Shown piece by piece: positions 10,181 through 22,191 of a DNA stretch of 64,000 nt (the first letter of the stretch is position 1; every line of letters begins with the position of its first letter). The stretch covers positions 310,001 through 374,000 of the forward strand of contig JARFIW010000658.1 in the NCBI GenBank assembly GCA_036346225.1. The letters are read 5' to 3'. The notes below the pieces were generated by a model that was given only the letters and a program-made list of their open reading frames with translations, was not told where the DNA came from and did not search any database. Both the position numbers and the translations under genes were made by a program. This DNA comes from Platerodrilus igneus. Its lineage: Eukaryota; Arthropoda; Insecta; Coleoptera; Lycidae.

Positions 10181-10291
10181 ATTGGTGATCCCGACAAAGT
10201 AGAGCACGCAACCAACCACTACATTGGTGACCCCGACGAAGAAGAACGCGCACTTTGACAGTCACTTCATTACATTGGTAACCTCGACGAA
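10181..10291 (+). repeat. three spaced copies of a primer-binding-site-like word
   Basis: Seen: attggtgatcccgacaaag (10181-10199), attggtgaccccgacgaag (10223-10241) and attggtaacctcgacgaag (10273-10291). Known: TGGTGACCCCGAC is a common start of the leader after the 5' LTR of arthropod Ty3/gypsy-like elements, pairing with a tRNA 3' end (...GTCGGGGTCACCA). Inferred: a triplicated primer-site region, or leader repeats. The third copy runs directly into mariner sequence. Confidence 0.5.
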
Positions 10292-11372
10292 GTTTGAGAA
10301 ACAGGAACACTGAAACTAGTCAGAACTAACGCTGGAAGACCTCGGCAAGCCCGAACACCAATTACGGAAGATGAAGTTTTCAAATAATTGATGACAATCC
10401 TGAGGCCAGTACCAGAACATTGCAACGAGAGACTGGGATTCCAAAAAGCATCATATGTCGGATCATTAAAGTTCAATTACTTCGTCTAGTCCATATTCAG
10501 CCAGTGTAAGAATTACTGCAACTTGATCACGGACCACGTTTAAAATTTTCACGAATAGTTTGGGAACGCAGGGTAGTTGACAACGAATTCCACAATAATA
10601 TTTTTTCTATTGACGAGTCTTGTTTGACACATCGTGGCATGACAAACCTGCACAATGAGCATTGGTATGCAGGTGAAAATCCACATGCTGTTAAAAGTAC
10701 ACATTATCAACGAGAATTTAAAATTAGTAATTAGTGTCTGGGTTGGAGTTATTGACAATTTTATGGTTGGGCCATTCCGATTGCCTGATCGTTTGGATGG
10801 CGCTAGTTACCTTCGATTTCTTCGAAAGTTTGATAGAATTACTAGAAGACTTGCCCCTTAATGTTCGTCGAAACATGTTCTTCATGCACGACGATGCACC
10901 ACCTCATTTTGCACCTGTCGTAAGGGAGTATCTTAATGAACAATTTACTCGTAGATGGATTGGTAGAGGCCAACAAGCACCCAATCAATGGCCTCCGTGT
11001 TCTCCTGACTTAAATCTTTGCGACTTCTTTGTCTGGGGTACAGGGTTCAAATTAATAATGCCGAACAACTGTGGAACAGAATTCAAAATGGTGTAAACGC
11101 ATTATGACAAAACGATGATGTTTTAAGATGGATGCATGTCAATTTCATACGTCGAATTGACCTCTGCATTAATAAAGGTGAAGTATACATTGAACACTTG
11201 TTGTAAAAATGGCGTTGTCTTTGTGTCCACGGCCAACTGAATTTGTGTTTGAACTGTTCTCACGGACACAGTGCATTTTGGTATATAGGTAAATTGGCTC
11301 CAATCGACTTATTTTGACGTCTACAATACGTAGTAGCTTTATTTCCCAGCAATTTTGGAACACGCTGTATAT
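10290..11372 (+). pseudogene. IS630/mariner-family transposase, degenerate, with right terminal repeat
   Basis: Seen in several frames, in order: ETGTLKLVRTNAGRPRQART, GIPKSIICRIIKVQLLRLV (HTH), IFSIDESCLTHRGM (catalytic region), NPHAVKSTHYQREFKI, then LPLNVRRNMFFMHDDAPPHF (second catalytic Asp), RRWIGRGQQ, WPPCSPDLNLCDFFVWG (third acidic site), and a C-terminal KGEVYIEHLL stop near 11205. The end caattttggaacacgctgta (11350-11369) resembles the TIR of insect members of this family. Known: these enzymes cut and paste at TA sites. Stops and frameshifts abound; the longest clean piece is 10734-11096. The left TIR was not found. Confidence 0.8.
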
Positions 11373-11409
11373 ATATTGATGTGAAAATGCCTCGCTTTGT
11401 TGGTGCGCC

Positions 11410-13311
11410 GCCAAAAAAGTGCTGTAATACAGATTTGTAAAACTTGAAATTGTTCACTTACCTTCCTTTTTAACTTTGCTTGGCTAGCTCAACGGAATTG
11501 ACGGAGTTTTCAAAATGAAATTAAAAACAGCAATATCACAAAGCATTTATAGAGTATGAAATATTTTCTTTCAAACAAAAGCATTCACAACATCGTTTCT
11601 TTCAAACAAAAAATAATTTTTAAGAAGTACTTGTTATAAAAAACATTGTTCCTTACCGTATTTTAAATTTACAGAACCAAATTCCCCTTTTTTATGGATG
11701 TTTTACGGGGTTTTGTTTATTGCCACACTTGTATGGTTTGTTTGGCCAAAAAATCCTTGACAGATAATCTAGTAATGGGTCGGAATATTTCAAACTCTGC
11801 ACACAATCTTTTCTAGCAACAAATCCTTTACAAAAGAAATATTATATGATTAACACTTATTATTCTACCTTAAATTAGATACAATTACTCTAATATCCGT
11901 TAAAATTAAATCTAAAAGCAATAATTGCAGAATCCACAAAGCGCTTCTCGTAATAAAATATCTTCTTATTTTAAATTGACGTCAAATCAGCTTACAAGAT
12001 CTTCCATATTTAAAATCCTCATTTCAAACAGCAGTTACCAAAGTACATTATACTTAAATCTTTCTTTCAATTATTTAATAAAATATTTAAAATAGCGTTT
12101 TGTTGAAGAATTTTCCATCTTGATTGTAATTAATAAGTGCCATTTTCTTTAATGTAATTTGTATTTAGAGCATCACTTCTATATACACTGTAGCACAAAG
12201 TAATTATTAAATTACAGTATGCTTACTGCGTACTTCCTATATCATCTTCGCAAAACAACAGCTCGCGACTTCTATCGAAATAACATTTCGCGGTCGACTT
12301 TATGAATCGAATGAATGAATCCACAGAATGAATCCAAAATAATAAACCCTTCCTTATATACACTAATTTATCTGTATCTCGAAAGTTATAGAATGAATGC
12401 GATTCTATTCTAAATAATAAACGCCCATCTTACGTAGTGTTTTTGGAAATCCTCATTAACGTTCAAAGTCATCGAGTTTTATTACCTTGTTATTTGGTTC
12501 CAGTTATTCGTGACGCGCGCCGTTTGTTCTCGTTTAACAACCCAAGGTTAATGTGTCGCATCGCTTCTCTCCAACAGTAAATGTAAAGATCATAAATATT
12601 TTTTTCAATGATCGGGCCACTTGTAGAAATAAAATGTTTTATTTATTAATTAGATATTTCCGTAGTTCTAAATACCGATGACTCGTCCTTTTATATTCCT
12701 AAAATTCTAGAAAATTCTTTATTTAAAATAAATTTCTGTAATTCACAGGGCGATTAATTTAAACTTTAATTGCTCTTTAATGCAAAGCAGTTGCATTGTA
12801 TAGAAATGTTTGCCGTTATAGCAAAACGTGTTTCATTCAGTGCACAAAATTAATATTAAAATCAAGGTTTTTTATATATATACGTTGACTACTTATTTTT
12901 ATCCAAATCCGTAAAGCTAGTACTATTCTATGCTATTTACAGCAAATGAGAAGTATTTTTATTAAAAATGTATTGGTAGTAAGTGAAAATAAATGGCTTT
13001 GTATATATCTTACAATGATGCGTTTTGCGTTCGCATTTAAATGCGTTGCACGGTCTCTTACTATTAATTAATTTTACATGTACAACTTACGTTACTTGCT
13101 ATTTATCTACAATACGCTTATATCATACAGGGTGATTATTTATACACGTGCAATTGAATTTTTTGCTTGTACATCAATGAATAAAAGTACGCTTGTATTG
13201 TGCAGGGCATAATCAAGAATTTACGAAAATTTTAATTTTTTCCGGATTATATTTTTAGTGGGATTTGTTTGTAGAATTTGGGTTTCAATGATCTCTCGTG
13301 ACCCCTTATCA
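11410..13311 (-). repeat. 3' LTR of a minus-strand gypsy-type element
   Basis: About 1.9 kb matching 15601-17558 along its length. Shared blocks include aaaacttgaaattgttcact, attttaaattgacgtcaaatc, agcttacaagat, ttcgcatttaaatgcgtt and tctcgtgaccccttat. Divergence is visible at many sites, so the insertion is old. On the minus strand the LTR opens TGATAAGGGGTCACGAG. It contains a DNA-transposon-like word atacagggtg at 13127-13136. Confidence 0.75.
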
Positions 13312-13557
13312 CGTCTAAAATTTTTATGAAGTTGTTCCAGCAACTACTTAGCTATACTACTTACGTCGATAAAATTATGGTCTAGAATCTCTATATCTAG
13401 CCTACTTACGTTACTCTCCAATTATATATCTTTCAACTCTTCTGCATTAAATGCATAAACTTCAGTCTTGAATGGTTCACTATCAATAACTTCCTAACTC
13501 ATTTTCACAATCATTAGTGATTATTTACTCTTTATCTTCCAATTCGCACAATTCTTC

Positions 13558-13809
13558 CTATAACAACGATTCTATTTTATATTTAACTTCACCTGGACAT
13601 TTAACAACAATTGATCCCTTATCTACATTATCTTCACATTCTCTCTCAAAGTAATTTACATCTTTCGCCAAATAATTCACAATTATACTATTAATTCCTT
13701 CATCCTCTTTCATCTCAGTAATTTCTTTCTTTTTCCTACGCTTCCAATTCTTTCTCGCATCCGCATATTTGAATGAATGTTTCGACAAATCAAACTCTAC
13801 TCCTTTCAC
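13558..13809 (-). CDS. spacer domain fragment downstream of the protease
   Basis: An open frame with KNWKRRKKKEITEMKED and ending VVKCPGEVKYKIESLL. The CPGEV word also occurs in the preceding protease ORF (SIKCPGEVRKEVVAF), so this looks like a duplicated linker between protease and the missing reverse transcriptase. It overlaps the end of the protease ORF by about 20 bases in another frame, a likely frameshift of one original pol frame. Confidence 0.45.
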   Translation of the reverse strand: MKGVEFDLSKHSFKYADARKNWKRRKKKEITEMKEDEGINSIIVNYLAKDVNYFERECEDNVDKGSIVVKCPGEVKYKIESLL

Positions 13810-14536
13810 TTTTGTACACCCGCCATTTCAAATATAAATTCGATTCTCTAATCGCAATTATCCCAAACGAATTATTAAGTTCTATTTTCCAAACTATTTC
13901 ATCATTATTTAATATTTTACTACCTTTATTTATTTTATTTTTAAGAGTTGCATTCACAGATAGTTCCTTTATTTCTTTTTCAACACCTGCAATCATACTA
14001 TTTTCATCAGTTTCATCTATAATTTCCATCTCTTTGACATCATCTCCCGCAGTTTCCAATAATTCTGAGTTTTTCTCTACAAACGCTACAACTTCTTTTC
14101 TAACTTCACCAGGACACTTAATACTTAAATTTTTATCTCCTTCACATTCCATCTCTTTTTCAAATTGATTCAAATTCATACAATCTCCTTGTACTTCCAT
14201 ATGGACGTCTTTATCCCATTTCATCCTGTCATCTCCCATAATTGTCACCTTATTCTCGGTATCTATTATACCTTTCATCTTACTTATAAAATCCATTCCC
14301 AGAATGGCATCTACTCTTAATTCTGGTACAATTAAAAACTCTTGCTCAACCTCCATCTTTCCCAACTTAACTTTCAGAATTATGATACTTTTGATAACTG
14401 CAAACTTCTTATTATTCGGCGATATTAAATTATTTATTTTAATATGGATAACCTTCTGCATTAACTCTTCTGAATTATCATTAATAAAACCTTCACTAAT
14501 TTCCATTTTTTCGTTAACTTTTTCATCATTTTCCAA
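13790..14536 (-). CDS. retropepsin-like aspartic protease of the gypsy-type element (partial pol)
   Basis: Seen: 248 codons. Around residues 40-95 are VIKSIIILKVKLGKMEVEQE, FLIVPELRVDAILGMDFIS and KMKGIIDTENKVTI. Known: this is the C-terminal half of a gypsy-type retropepsin, where ILGxDFL follows the flap and precedes a paired strand. The catalytic DTG/DSG is not in this frame, so the N-terminal half is lost or frameshifted. The rest is an acidic, Glu/Lys-rich linker with a CPGEV motif. The protease would cleave gag-pol; this copy probably cannot. Confidence 0.65.
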   Translation of the reverse strand: MENDEKVNEKMEISEGFINDNSEELMQKVIHIKINNLISPNNKKFAVIKSIIILKVKLGKMEVEQEFLIVPELRVDAILGMDFISKMKGIIDTENKVTIMGDDRMKWDKDVHMEVQGDCMNLNQFEKEMECEGDKNLSIKCPGEVRKEVVAFVEKNSELLETAGDDVKEMEIIDETDENSMIAGVEKEIKELSVNATLKNKINKGSKILNNDEIVWKIELNNSFGIIAIRESNLYLKWRVYKSERSRV

Positions 14537-14671
14537 CTCAAATTTTATAAATTCACGCGCATATTCGTATTTATTAAACTTTATGTTTTTATCGTTTGAT
14601 CTATCTGCTTCTAAAAACGCTGCCTTCTTGAGGTTCCAGGTCGATTAACTATCTCTGCATATGTCCTTTTA

Positions 14672-15489
14672 TTAATGCCATTTCTCTGTGCATTTGCCAT
14701 ATTTTCCCTTCCTATTTAAAAATACTTTGGGGTTAGGTTTATGATTCCTATAAAATTTTGAGTGGTGTTCCGATGGAACACTCGTTGGACTCCATCTCAT
14801 CGGTTCCTCAACATGAATATTTTTAACCCTATCATAAGTCTGTTTCAAGATTTCCGAAATCATTTCTAAATGTTTTAAAACTCGCTTGGCAGCTTCCCTC
14901 TATTTCATTAAAATTTTTATCTAAAGTTTTAATTTTCCTTAGTTTGGCTTTCATTTGCTTCCTGATTCGCCTTTATTTGAACTATTTCTTCTTTAACATC
15001 ATCCATATTCTCTAAAATTTGTACTATTTTTCCTCTAATTTCAAATTTCATTTCTTTAATGGTTTTGTTAGTTTCTTCTAAACACAAAGTAAGTCTTTCA
15101 TTAATCTCTTTAAATTTCTTTTCATTCATCTCATTTTCTAATCTTAAACTTCCCTCAATTTTGCTATGTTCTCTCCAAATTCTGCTCGTTACTCTGAGTA
15201 TTTTTTATCAGATCTTTCAGTCATTTCCTTGATATTCTCTTTCACTTCTTCATATTCTCATTCATTTCTTGCGTACCTTTCACATTTTTTTGCTAATTTC
15301 TTTTTGTTCCTGCATACTTAGATTTAGACTTAATAAAAGAGCCATCATTTTTAATTTCTGGGTTTCTCCTACACTCTTGGCCTCTGGATTTTTCTTTTTT
15401 GCTTCTTCCACAAACACACTTTCTTGACAACCAATTTCTACTCCCTCATCTGTAAAACTTTCACAAACTTCTTTCACTTTGTCAGTCAT
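14672..15489 (-). pseudogene. gag remnant of the gypsy-type element
   Basis: Seen in minus-strand order: MTDKVKEVCESFTDEGVEIG (15489-15280), a coiled-coil-like stretch NEKKFKEINERLTLCLEETN (15129-14929), then SEILKQTYDRVKNIHVEEP and FLNRKGKYGKCTEKWH (14863-14672), the last like a decayed zinc-knuckle lead. The frames are separated by shifts and stops. Position between primer site and protease fits gag; no capsid motif is clear enough to name. Confidence 0.5.
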
Positions 15490-15600
15490 ACTGGAAATTA
15501 TTCAGATATCACACAAGAAAAAATAAACTCCAAAACAAATCCTACGAGACAAGAAACTCTAATTTACACACGAATTAATCGAACCTTAAGTTGGGCGCCA

Positions 15601-17558
15601 CTAAAAGAGTGATATGATAAGGCCTCATGTTGGAGCGTCGCTGAAAGAGTGATGTGGTAAGCCACTGGTCGTAGTGTCACAAATAGTGTGCTGTGACACA
15701 GATACAGTAATTCGTAAAACTTGAAATTGTTCACTTACCTTCCTTTCTAACTTTGCCTAGCTAGCTTAACGGAATTGACTAAGTTTTCAAAATAAAATCA
15801 GACACAGCAATATCACAAGGCATTTGTAGAGTATAAAATATTTTCTCTTATACAAAACAAAATAGAACTTTTACAACATCGTTTCTTTTAAACACAAAAT
15901 AATTTATTGGAAGTACTTATTATATAAAAATTGTTCCTTACCTTATTTTAAATTTACAGAACTACATTTCTTGTTGTTTTGGATGTTTTATCTGACTTTC
16001 TTTATTCCCAAGCTGGGAGTTTGTTTAGCCAAAAAAATCTTTGACAGAAAATCTATTAAAAGGTCAGAGTGTTTCGAACTCTGCACACAAACTTTCCTGG
16101 CAAAAGTAATCCTTTACAAAAAAATTATTAGGACTATCTTAAACTAAATACAAATACTCCGATATCAGTTAAAAATAAATCTAAAAGTAATACTTGCAAA
16201 ATCCACAAAAACGCACCCTGTAATTAAATATCTTCTTATTTTAAATTGACGTCAAATCAGCTTACAAGATTTTCCATAATTAAAATTCTTATGTCAAACA
16301 GCAATTACCAAAGTACTTTTTTTTAAATCTTCCTTTCAATTATTTAATAAAATTTTGAAATACCGTTTATTGAAGAATTTTCCCTCTTTATTGTAATTAA
16401 TAAATTCCATTTTTTATGTAATTTGCTTTTGAAACATCACTTCTATATTCATTGTACCATCGTACAGTATGCTTACTGCATATTTCAAACATCATTTTTG
16501 TAAAGCAACAGCATGAGATTTAAATCAAAATAACATTTCGCGATTGAATTTAAGAATCGAATGAAACCAATGAATCCATGTTTTTAATAAGCGCTTCCTT
16601 ATATACCCAAATTATCTATTTTCTCGATGCAAGTAGAATTTGCGCGATTTTATTCTAAATAATAAACGTTTATCTTACGCAATATTCTTGAAAATCCTCA
16701 TTAGCGTTCAAATTTGTTGAGTTTATTGCCTCGTAATCTCGTTCTACTTATTCCTGACGTGCGCTGCCTCTTTTTTGTTTAATACCTAAAGTTAATGTTC
16801 GCCGTCTTCCTGTATCCTCCAGTGAATGCAAAGATCATAAATATTTCTTATCAATTTCTATTACGTTTTCTGGGTTTTTAAATGATCGGGCCGCTTCTAG
16901 AAATAAATGTTTCATTAGATATTTATGTAGTTCTAAATACCTATGACTAATATTATAAAAAATTTTTTATTTAAAATAAATTTCTGTAATCCACAAGGTA
17001 ATTAATTTAAACTTTAATTGCTTTTAAATGCAAAAGAGATTGCGTTTTATAGAAAATATTTGTTTTTAACATCAAAACGTGTTTTTAATACACCTATTAA
17101 GGTTAGAATTGGGGTTTCAACTACACGAAATTACTTATTTTTATCCAAATGCGTAAAGTTAGTAATATTCTGTGCTATTTACAGCAAATAAAAAGCATTT
17201 TTATTAAAAATGTATTGATAATTAATAAGTGAAAAAATGGCTTTGTATTTATTTTAAAACCAATGACTTGCGTTCGCATTTAAATGCGTTTTAAAATATC
17301 TTACAATTAATTATTTTTACATATACAACTTACGTTACTTGCTATGTACCTATAATATGCTTATATTATACAGAGTGCTTATTTATACACGCGCAATTGC
17401 ATTTTTTGCTTGTACATTAATGAATAAAAGTACACTTGTATTATACAGGGCTTAACCATGAATTTACGGAAATTTCCGTTTTTTCAGGATTCCTTTATAT
17501 TTTGGTAAGATTTAATTGTAGAATTAAGGTTTCAATGACTTCTCGTGACCCCTTATTA
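15601..17558 (-). repeat. 5' LTR of the minus-strand gypsy-type element
   Basis: Partner of 11410-13311. Relative to it, this copy has about 100 extra bases near 15610-15710 containing a pair of related words (aaagagtgatatg..taag / aaagagtgatgtg..taag). It lies directly beside the primer-binding site at 15590-15600, which identifies it as the upstream LTR on the minus strand. Confidence 0.75.
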
Positions 17559-17566
17559 CGTTCACG

Positions 17567-17567
17567 T

Positions 17568-17609
<42 letters not shown>

Positions 17610-17648
17610 GTATATGTATATATGTATATGTATATATGTATATGTATA

Positions 17649-17695
<47 letters not shown>
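17567..17695. repeat. (TA)n microsatellite with TATG interruptions
   Basis: About 129 bases of TA repeats interrupted by tatgtatatg-type units. It lies between the LTR end at 17558 and a gag-like reading frame. The frames running through it are artefacts. Confidence 0.95.
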
Positions 17696-18654
17696 AAACG
17701 TATAAAACTCCTTCGTGAATATCAGATAACAAATTGGACCACCATATATGGGATGGGTTTCCAAAATATTTTATCGACCAAGATCCAATAGGAACTGTCT
17801 GTGTAACATATATGACCGTTGGAATGGGCACATTAGATGCTGCATTAGAATTTATACTTATATCATTCTGATTTGAGCCTAAATCTTTATTTAATCTCTC
17901 ATGAAGATCCGCCTCCACAACAAGAACAGTAACCAAACCTTCACTCCTAAATCGCACCACCTAATCAAAATTCTCCTTAGGGAGCCTCAACCGTTGAATT
18001 CTACCTGTAAGATGTATTAATCTGGACCGCATCCTTCCAAAAATAGAATCGGCGGGATCATCTATAAATTCTAACAAAACATTTTTTACTGACTCAACAC
18101 TAGACTCAATTTCCCCCCTCTCTATGCCGAAATCCACCTCATAACCTGAAAGATCAATCATACAACTCGGTTCATCTGCCTCCCCGGCCAACAACCCAGC
18201 CAAAATCTTCCTTTTATCTGAAACTGGTCTCGAATTTTCAATGCCTCTAATGTTCAACTCACACTCCAACCCACCCTTAAGTAAATGGACGATGCTATAT
18301 ATTTCTGCCATAATCAAATATTTACATGTCTCTAAAGTATCCTAATAATATAATCTTTGAAGATAAATTCACAAACAAAAGGGTGTCCTAACAATATTGA
18401 GAACCCACATCAAACTGTAACAAACTGTAACAAAAATGGAACTACAAAATCACATTAGTAAGATCGATTCGAACCTCAGTCGCTGAGTACAAGTGTAATG
18501 AATATAGGTGCAAACAGTTTAGCCCCAGTGTACAAATAAAATGGCTTCACGTTTCGGGTGCAAGTGAAATATTCTAACCTCACGTTGTGAGCGCAAGTCA
18601 AACGTATAAAACTCCCTCGTGAATATCAGATAACAAATTGGACCACCATATATC
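17695..18654. repeat. pair of about 55-bp direct repeats flanking the gag fragment
   Basis: aacgtataaaactcc.tcgtgaatatcagataacaaattggaccaccatatat occurs at 17696-17749 and 18599-18653 with one mismatch, about 900 bp apart. The left copy lies within the gag frame; the right lies in the leader. It may mark a rearrangement or a repeated leader segment. Confidence 0.8.
17696..18317 (-). pseudogene. gag-like N-terminal fragment of a second LTR retrotransposon
   Basis: Seen: from 18317 the frame reads MIMAEIYSIVHLLKGGLECE, then DKRKILAGLLAGE, DDPADSIFGRMRSRLIHLTG and IQRLRLPKENFD, a stop, and in-frame continuation [20 protein letters not shown] and onward to IHEGVLYV at 17700. Known: LTR-element gag proteins of insects often start with a helical domain of this L..EL.iRG....DKR..L kind, but I cannot name the lineage. 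One stop codon interrupts about 200 codons. The downstream portion is cut by the (TA)n tract. Confidence 0.45.
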
Positions 18655-18689
18655 ATAAACCCTTACCTGATATCACAAGCTCGAGAATT

Positions 18690-18925
18690 TCTTATTAATG
18701 ATGGAAGCCCAAAGTAAAGTTGGATGGAAAACGGCTTGAGGAAAAGAAAAACTCTTTAGAGATAAACGGCTAGTACAGTGTTAGCTCTGGGTAGATCATG
18801 AGCTTGGGTCATGGGATGTTTGTTGACCAAAAATGTAGATAATGAGCGCTACCGTATTTTTCAATACAACAACATACAAAAAATACCTGTACTTGTATTA
18901 GGGGAATGCGGAAACCTTAAATCTA
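18690..18925 (+). repeat. dispersed repeat, copy 1 (inverted relative to 23650-23870)
   Basis: Blocks gttggatggaaaacggcttg, aaacggctagt, gctctgggtaga.catgag, accaaaaat, accg.atttttc and gaatgcggaaacct occur in order here, and in reverse-complement order at 23650-23870. Family unknown. The two could be long terminal inverted repeats of a 5-kb element or two independent insertions. Confidence 0.5.
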
Positions 18926-20562
18926 CACCGCTTATATAGCCACAAAACCTGTATATCAACCTTGCAAAGCACTTACCAAAATCTCAATTACCAGATGTGT
19001 TACAGATATCTCGACTTAACCTGCGAACAAATAAATGCACAACATGGACACCGTTTGTGTCCTTAAAAAAATATTCACCAAAAATAATATAACTTATTTT
19101 GAGTTCCAAGAATTATATACACCCTGGGTATTTGTTATCATTAGACATAATGTTAGCTCATAAATGACCTATAAATTTTACTTGAATTTTTAATAATAAA
19201 AGAGTTATGCAAAAATGGATTCTATTCAATTAAATTTACTTGGTTTGTTTTAACATAATCTTTTTCAACTAAAATGTTTATAGAAAAGAAAATTAGTATG
19301 GTTCTGTTTTCAAAAAAACATAGAGATCTCTACATTGAATATTTCTAAATAAATTTACTATAAAGTTTGAGTTCTCTTAATAATTCATATTGCACATTTT
19401 AATTTTTAGCCATCTGTAGTACTACGTCGACTTCACAATTAAATTTAATTATTTAAGGTCTTATAAAATTGCATCTTTTAACAAAGAGTTACTTTTAATT
19501 AATATCTACAAAAAATTGAACAAGTTGTTTAAGAATCAAATTACTTGACCTCAAAATTACAAAAGATATTTTTAAATTAACGTAAAATAACATGTGATAT
19601 TTAAATTGGATTGCTATATATTCTTAACATCATATGTCAATAACAACTTTTTCAGTGTTGTTAACGCTATCTGCTTGTGGAGCAATTACGACAAGCAAAC
19701 TACATAGCCATCTTTAAAATTTTGCAAGGTTACAAGTTTATGACGGAAAAAAAAAAAAAAAAAAAACTTGAAGTTTTTATTATTTTGACAACGATCCTAG
19801 GTCATGGATCGAAACGTAAAAATAGATTTTAAAAACTATGAGTGGTTTCATTCCCAAAGAAAATTAAGAAGAATTTATGACGGAACCTTTCTTTTTCTAA
19901 CTAATTTTTAATTCAACTAAAGCAAGGTAAAACTTCAACCTTTTACCTTTCGTAAAACATTTAAATAAAAATATCTGGGATTACAGATTAAAAATCACTC
20001 ACGTGTCGAAGTACAGTGCGTCCAAAAAAATTTGAACTTATGACATTGGATGTGGAATATTCCATATACATCTGCGATGCACAATCGGGAAACACACCAT
20101 TACAAATGAATTTAACGCTGTAATTCTAAAAGATCTTCTGAACAAAACATTATTTAACCAAACCAATTCTTCATTAAGTACGTGCTATAATTTTCCTGTA
20201 TTTTAAATCTCAAACCAAACTTTCATGTCAGCAGTATATTCACGGTATTGTATGTGTTAATGATGAGGACTTCTATCTTATTTTACGAACACGGCAACAG
20301 GCCATGTGCCTGGATACCATCTTTGACCTTTCTACGCCGCAGATAGCAGCTTACCTGTTCAGACGCTGATAGAGAAGTGACACGAAATGACAATTTGACG
20401 ATTCTTAGTATAGAAACTTAGACCTCTAAAGCGAATGAGCGCATATGCTATTATATATTTTATGAATTATTTTAAGTGATCAGAAATCTATAAATTATAT
20501 TTTATTTTCTTGAGATATTATATTACATTAATAAGCAAAGTGTAACTAAAAAAAAATACGTT

Positions 20563-20617
<55 letters not shown>

Positions 20618-22190
20618 TTGCCAGATCGGTGGTTGTGTTGTCTTTTAACGTATGATTTTATTATTAGTGCATAATGCAACGCATGCTCATGTTTAAATTA
20701 TTGTATGCCACCGACACCCAGATCCTATCTTAATGTGATTTAGTCGAAAATATATACAGCACTGAAACTCTACAATCACCTTCACCAAATTTGTTGTTTG
20801 TTACAGAAGCCCCATAAAAAGTTAATGGGTAATTTTAACGATGGTGTTTTAAATGCATCGCTAATGCAAAACAGATTTTATTGCACTCATTTCATTTATT
20901 TTGCATACATACAATATCATTATTGGTTTATAAATCACTACTGCTTCTTAACGCCCTCTCGTTAGAAACTAAAATTATTATTAAAAACGAAAATTTAAGG
21001 CGTAATGAGGTTCGGTGGGTCGTTACAACAGCATGGGATAAGTAATTAACTCTCATGTAAAATAAATTGTTTCCCAAACCATAGAAAATCAATTAAAACT
21101 GTGTTTATTCTGCATAGATGGATGATCAGAAAGAATGTTGATTAAATTCGGGTACTACTATTAGAAGTGCTTTAAAGTGTAGGTAACTCGTAACTCGACG
21201 GTGCCTTGCCTCTATTTTCGTTTTACGGTCAGTGAGTTTAGTTGTACAACAAACGGAGCTTGATACAAAGATTGGAAAGGACGTGATACCTTTAATGTAT
21301 CTAATTCACTTGTTGAGTAACAACCATCATTAGAGAACTATTTCGTGTTCTAATGTAGAAATTAGACCTTTATTTCGGAAAAAGATGATTGGGTTTCAAC
21401 TAATTGATATGACTAATTATGGTGGTTTAGATTAGAATTCCTGTAACTTTATAATTAGAAGATGAAATAATATCTTACGTTGTCGAAGGGTAAATTACGC
21501 CAGTTTGGTTATCTTATATAATCTGAAAAAAAGACACCGAAAGTATAACGCGGTAGTAAAGCAACAGGGTGAGCACAAGGCACATTGTCCGCTATCTATT
21601 CCCCATGTATTAATATAGAATCTTAAATATAGCAACTTAGTTCAGAGTAGTTATGAGTGGGATACATTATTTTCATAACAGTATGATTCTGTTCCATGTA
21701 CTTTATAATAGTTTTCTCAGCATTGCTGAAGTGTGTTACCTGCAGTTTCTGCACTTTAGTATTTTAAGTTTTACGTAATTAAATTTTACATTTCTTACTC
21801 TTGTCACGGTCATTTGAGTTTTCTTTAACAATTTCAACCGTTCAACAATTTCTCAAGTTAAACGATTACTTATTCATCACCTTGTAGGATTTTATTAAAA
21901 TATTTAGTTCTAATTTAAAAATACTTCAATCTATTTCATTTTGGACAGTATTTAAATGTTGTTTTCGATTATCAGAACATTTGTTTCCGGAAATATTGCC
22001 GTGAGGTTATAACGATTTTATTTTCTGTCATTATGTCTACAGATATTTAACCTATTTAATTAATAATAACCAACTTAAGTATAATAATGCTACACAATCT
22101 AAGAAATACATATTACATATTGTCGAATACACTATTAGCTTTCAATTCGAAAGTGTAAAATTTTAAATTATGCGGTGACAAAAGATACTT
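18926..22190. other. AT-rich noncoding DNA
   Basis: Contains an A18 run at about 19749 and a (TA)n tract at 20566-20612 followed by ttgttttgcc. No coding sequence or RNA gene that I can support. A slightly GC-richer patch at about 20270-20370 has no ORF. Confidence 0.5.
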
Positions 22191-22191
22191 T

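Larger units (their letters stand above)
11410..17558 (-). mobile_element. Ty3/gypsy-type LTR retrotransposon, internally deleted
   Basis: Seen: two 1.9-kb direct repeats (11410-13311 and 15601-17558) flank a 2.3-kb interior. On the minus strand the interior begins with TGGCGCCCAAC (15590-15600), a lysine-tRNA-type primer-binding site directly next to the right LTR. It then encodes gag-like and retropepsin-like fragments. Reverse transcriptase, RNase H and integrase are absent from the 2.3 kb available. Inferred: a non-autonomous or deleted copy. LTRs nearly as long as the interior are unusual. No target duplication could be fixed; the right end abuts a (TA)n tract. Confidence 0.75.

Noticed and set aside
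9812..10310. Plus and minus ORFs over the hairpin region
   Set aside because: No motif; the DNA-level hairpin pattern explains the low stop density.
13773..14168. 131-codon plus-strand ORF
   Set aside because: Antisense to the protease-bearing frame of the gypsy-type element.
17436..17960. ORFs with Tyr-Ile repeats across 17567-17695
   Set aside because: Translation of a (TA)n microsatellite.
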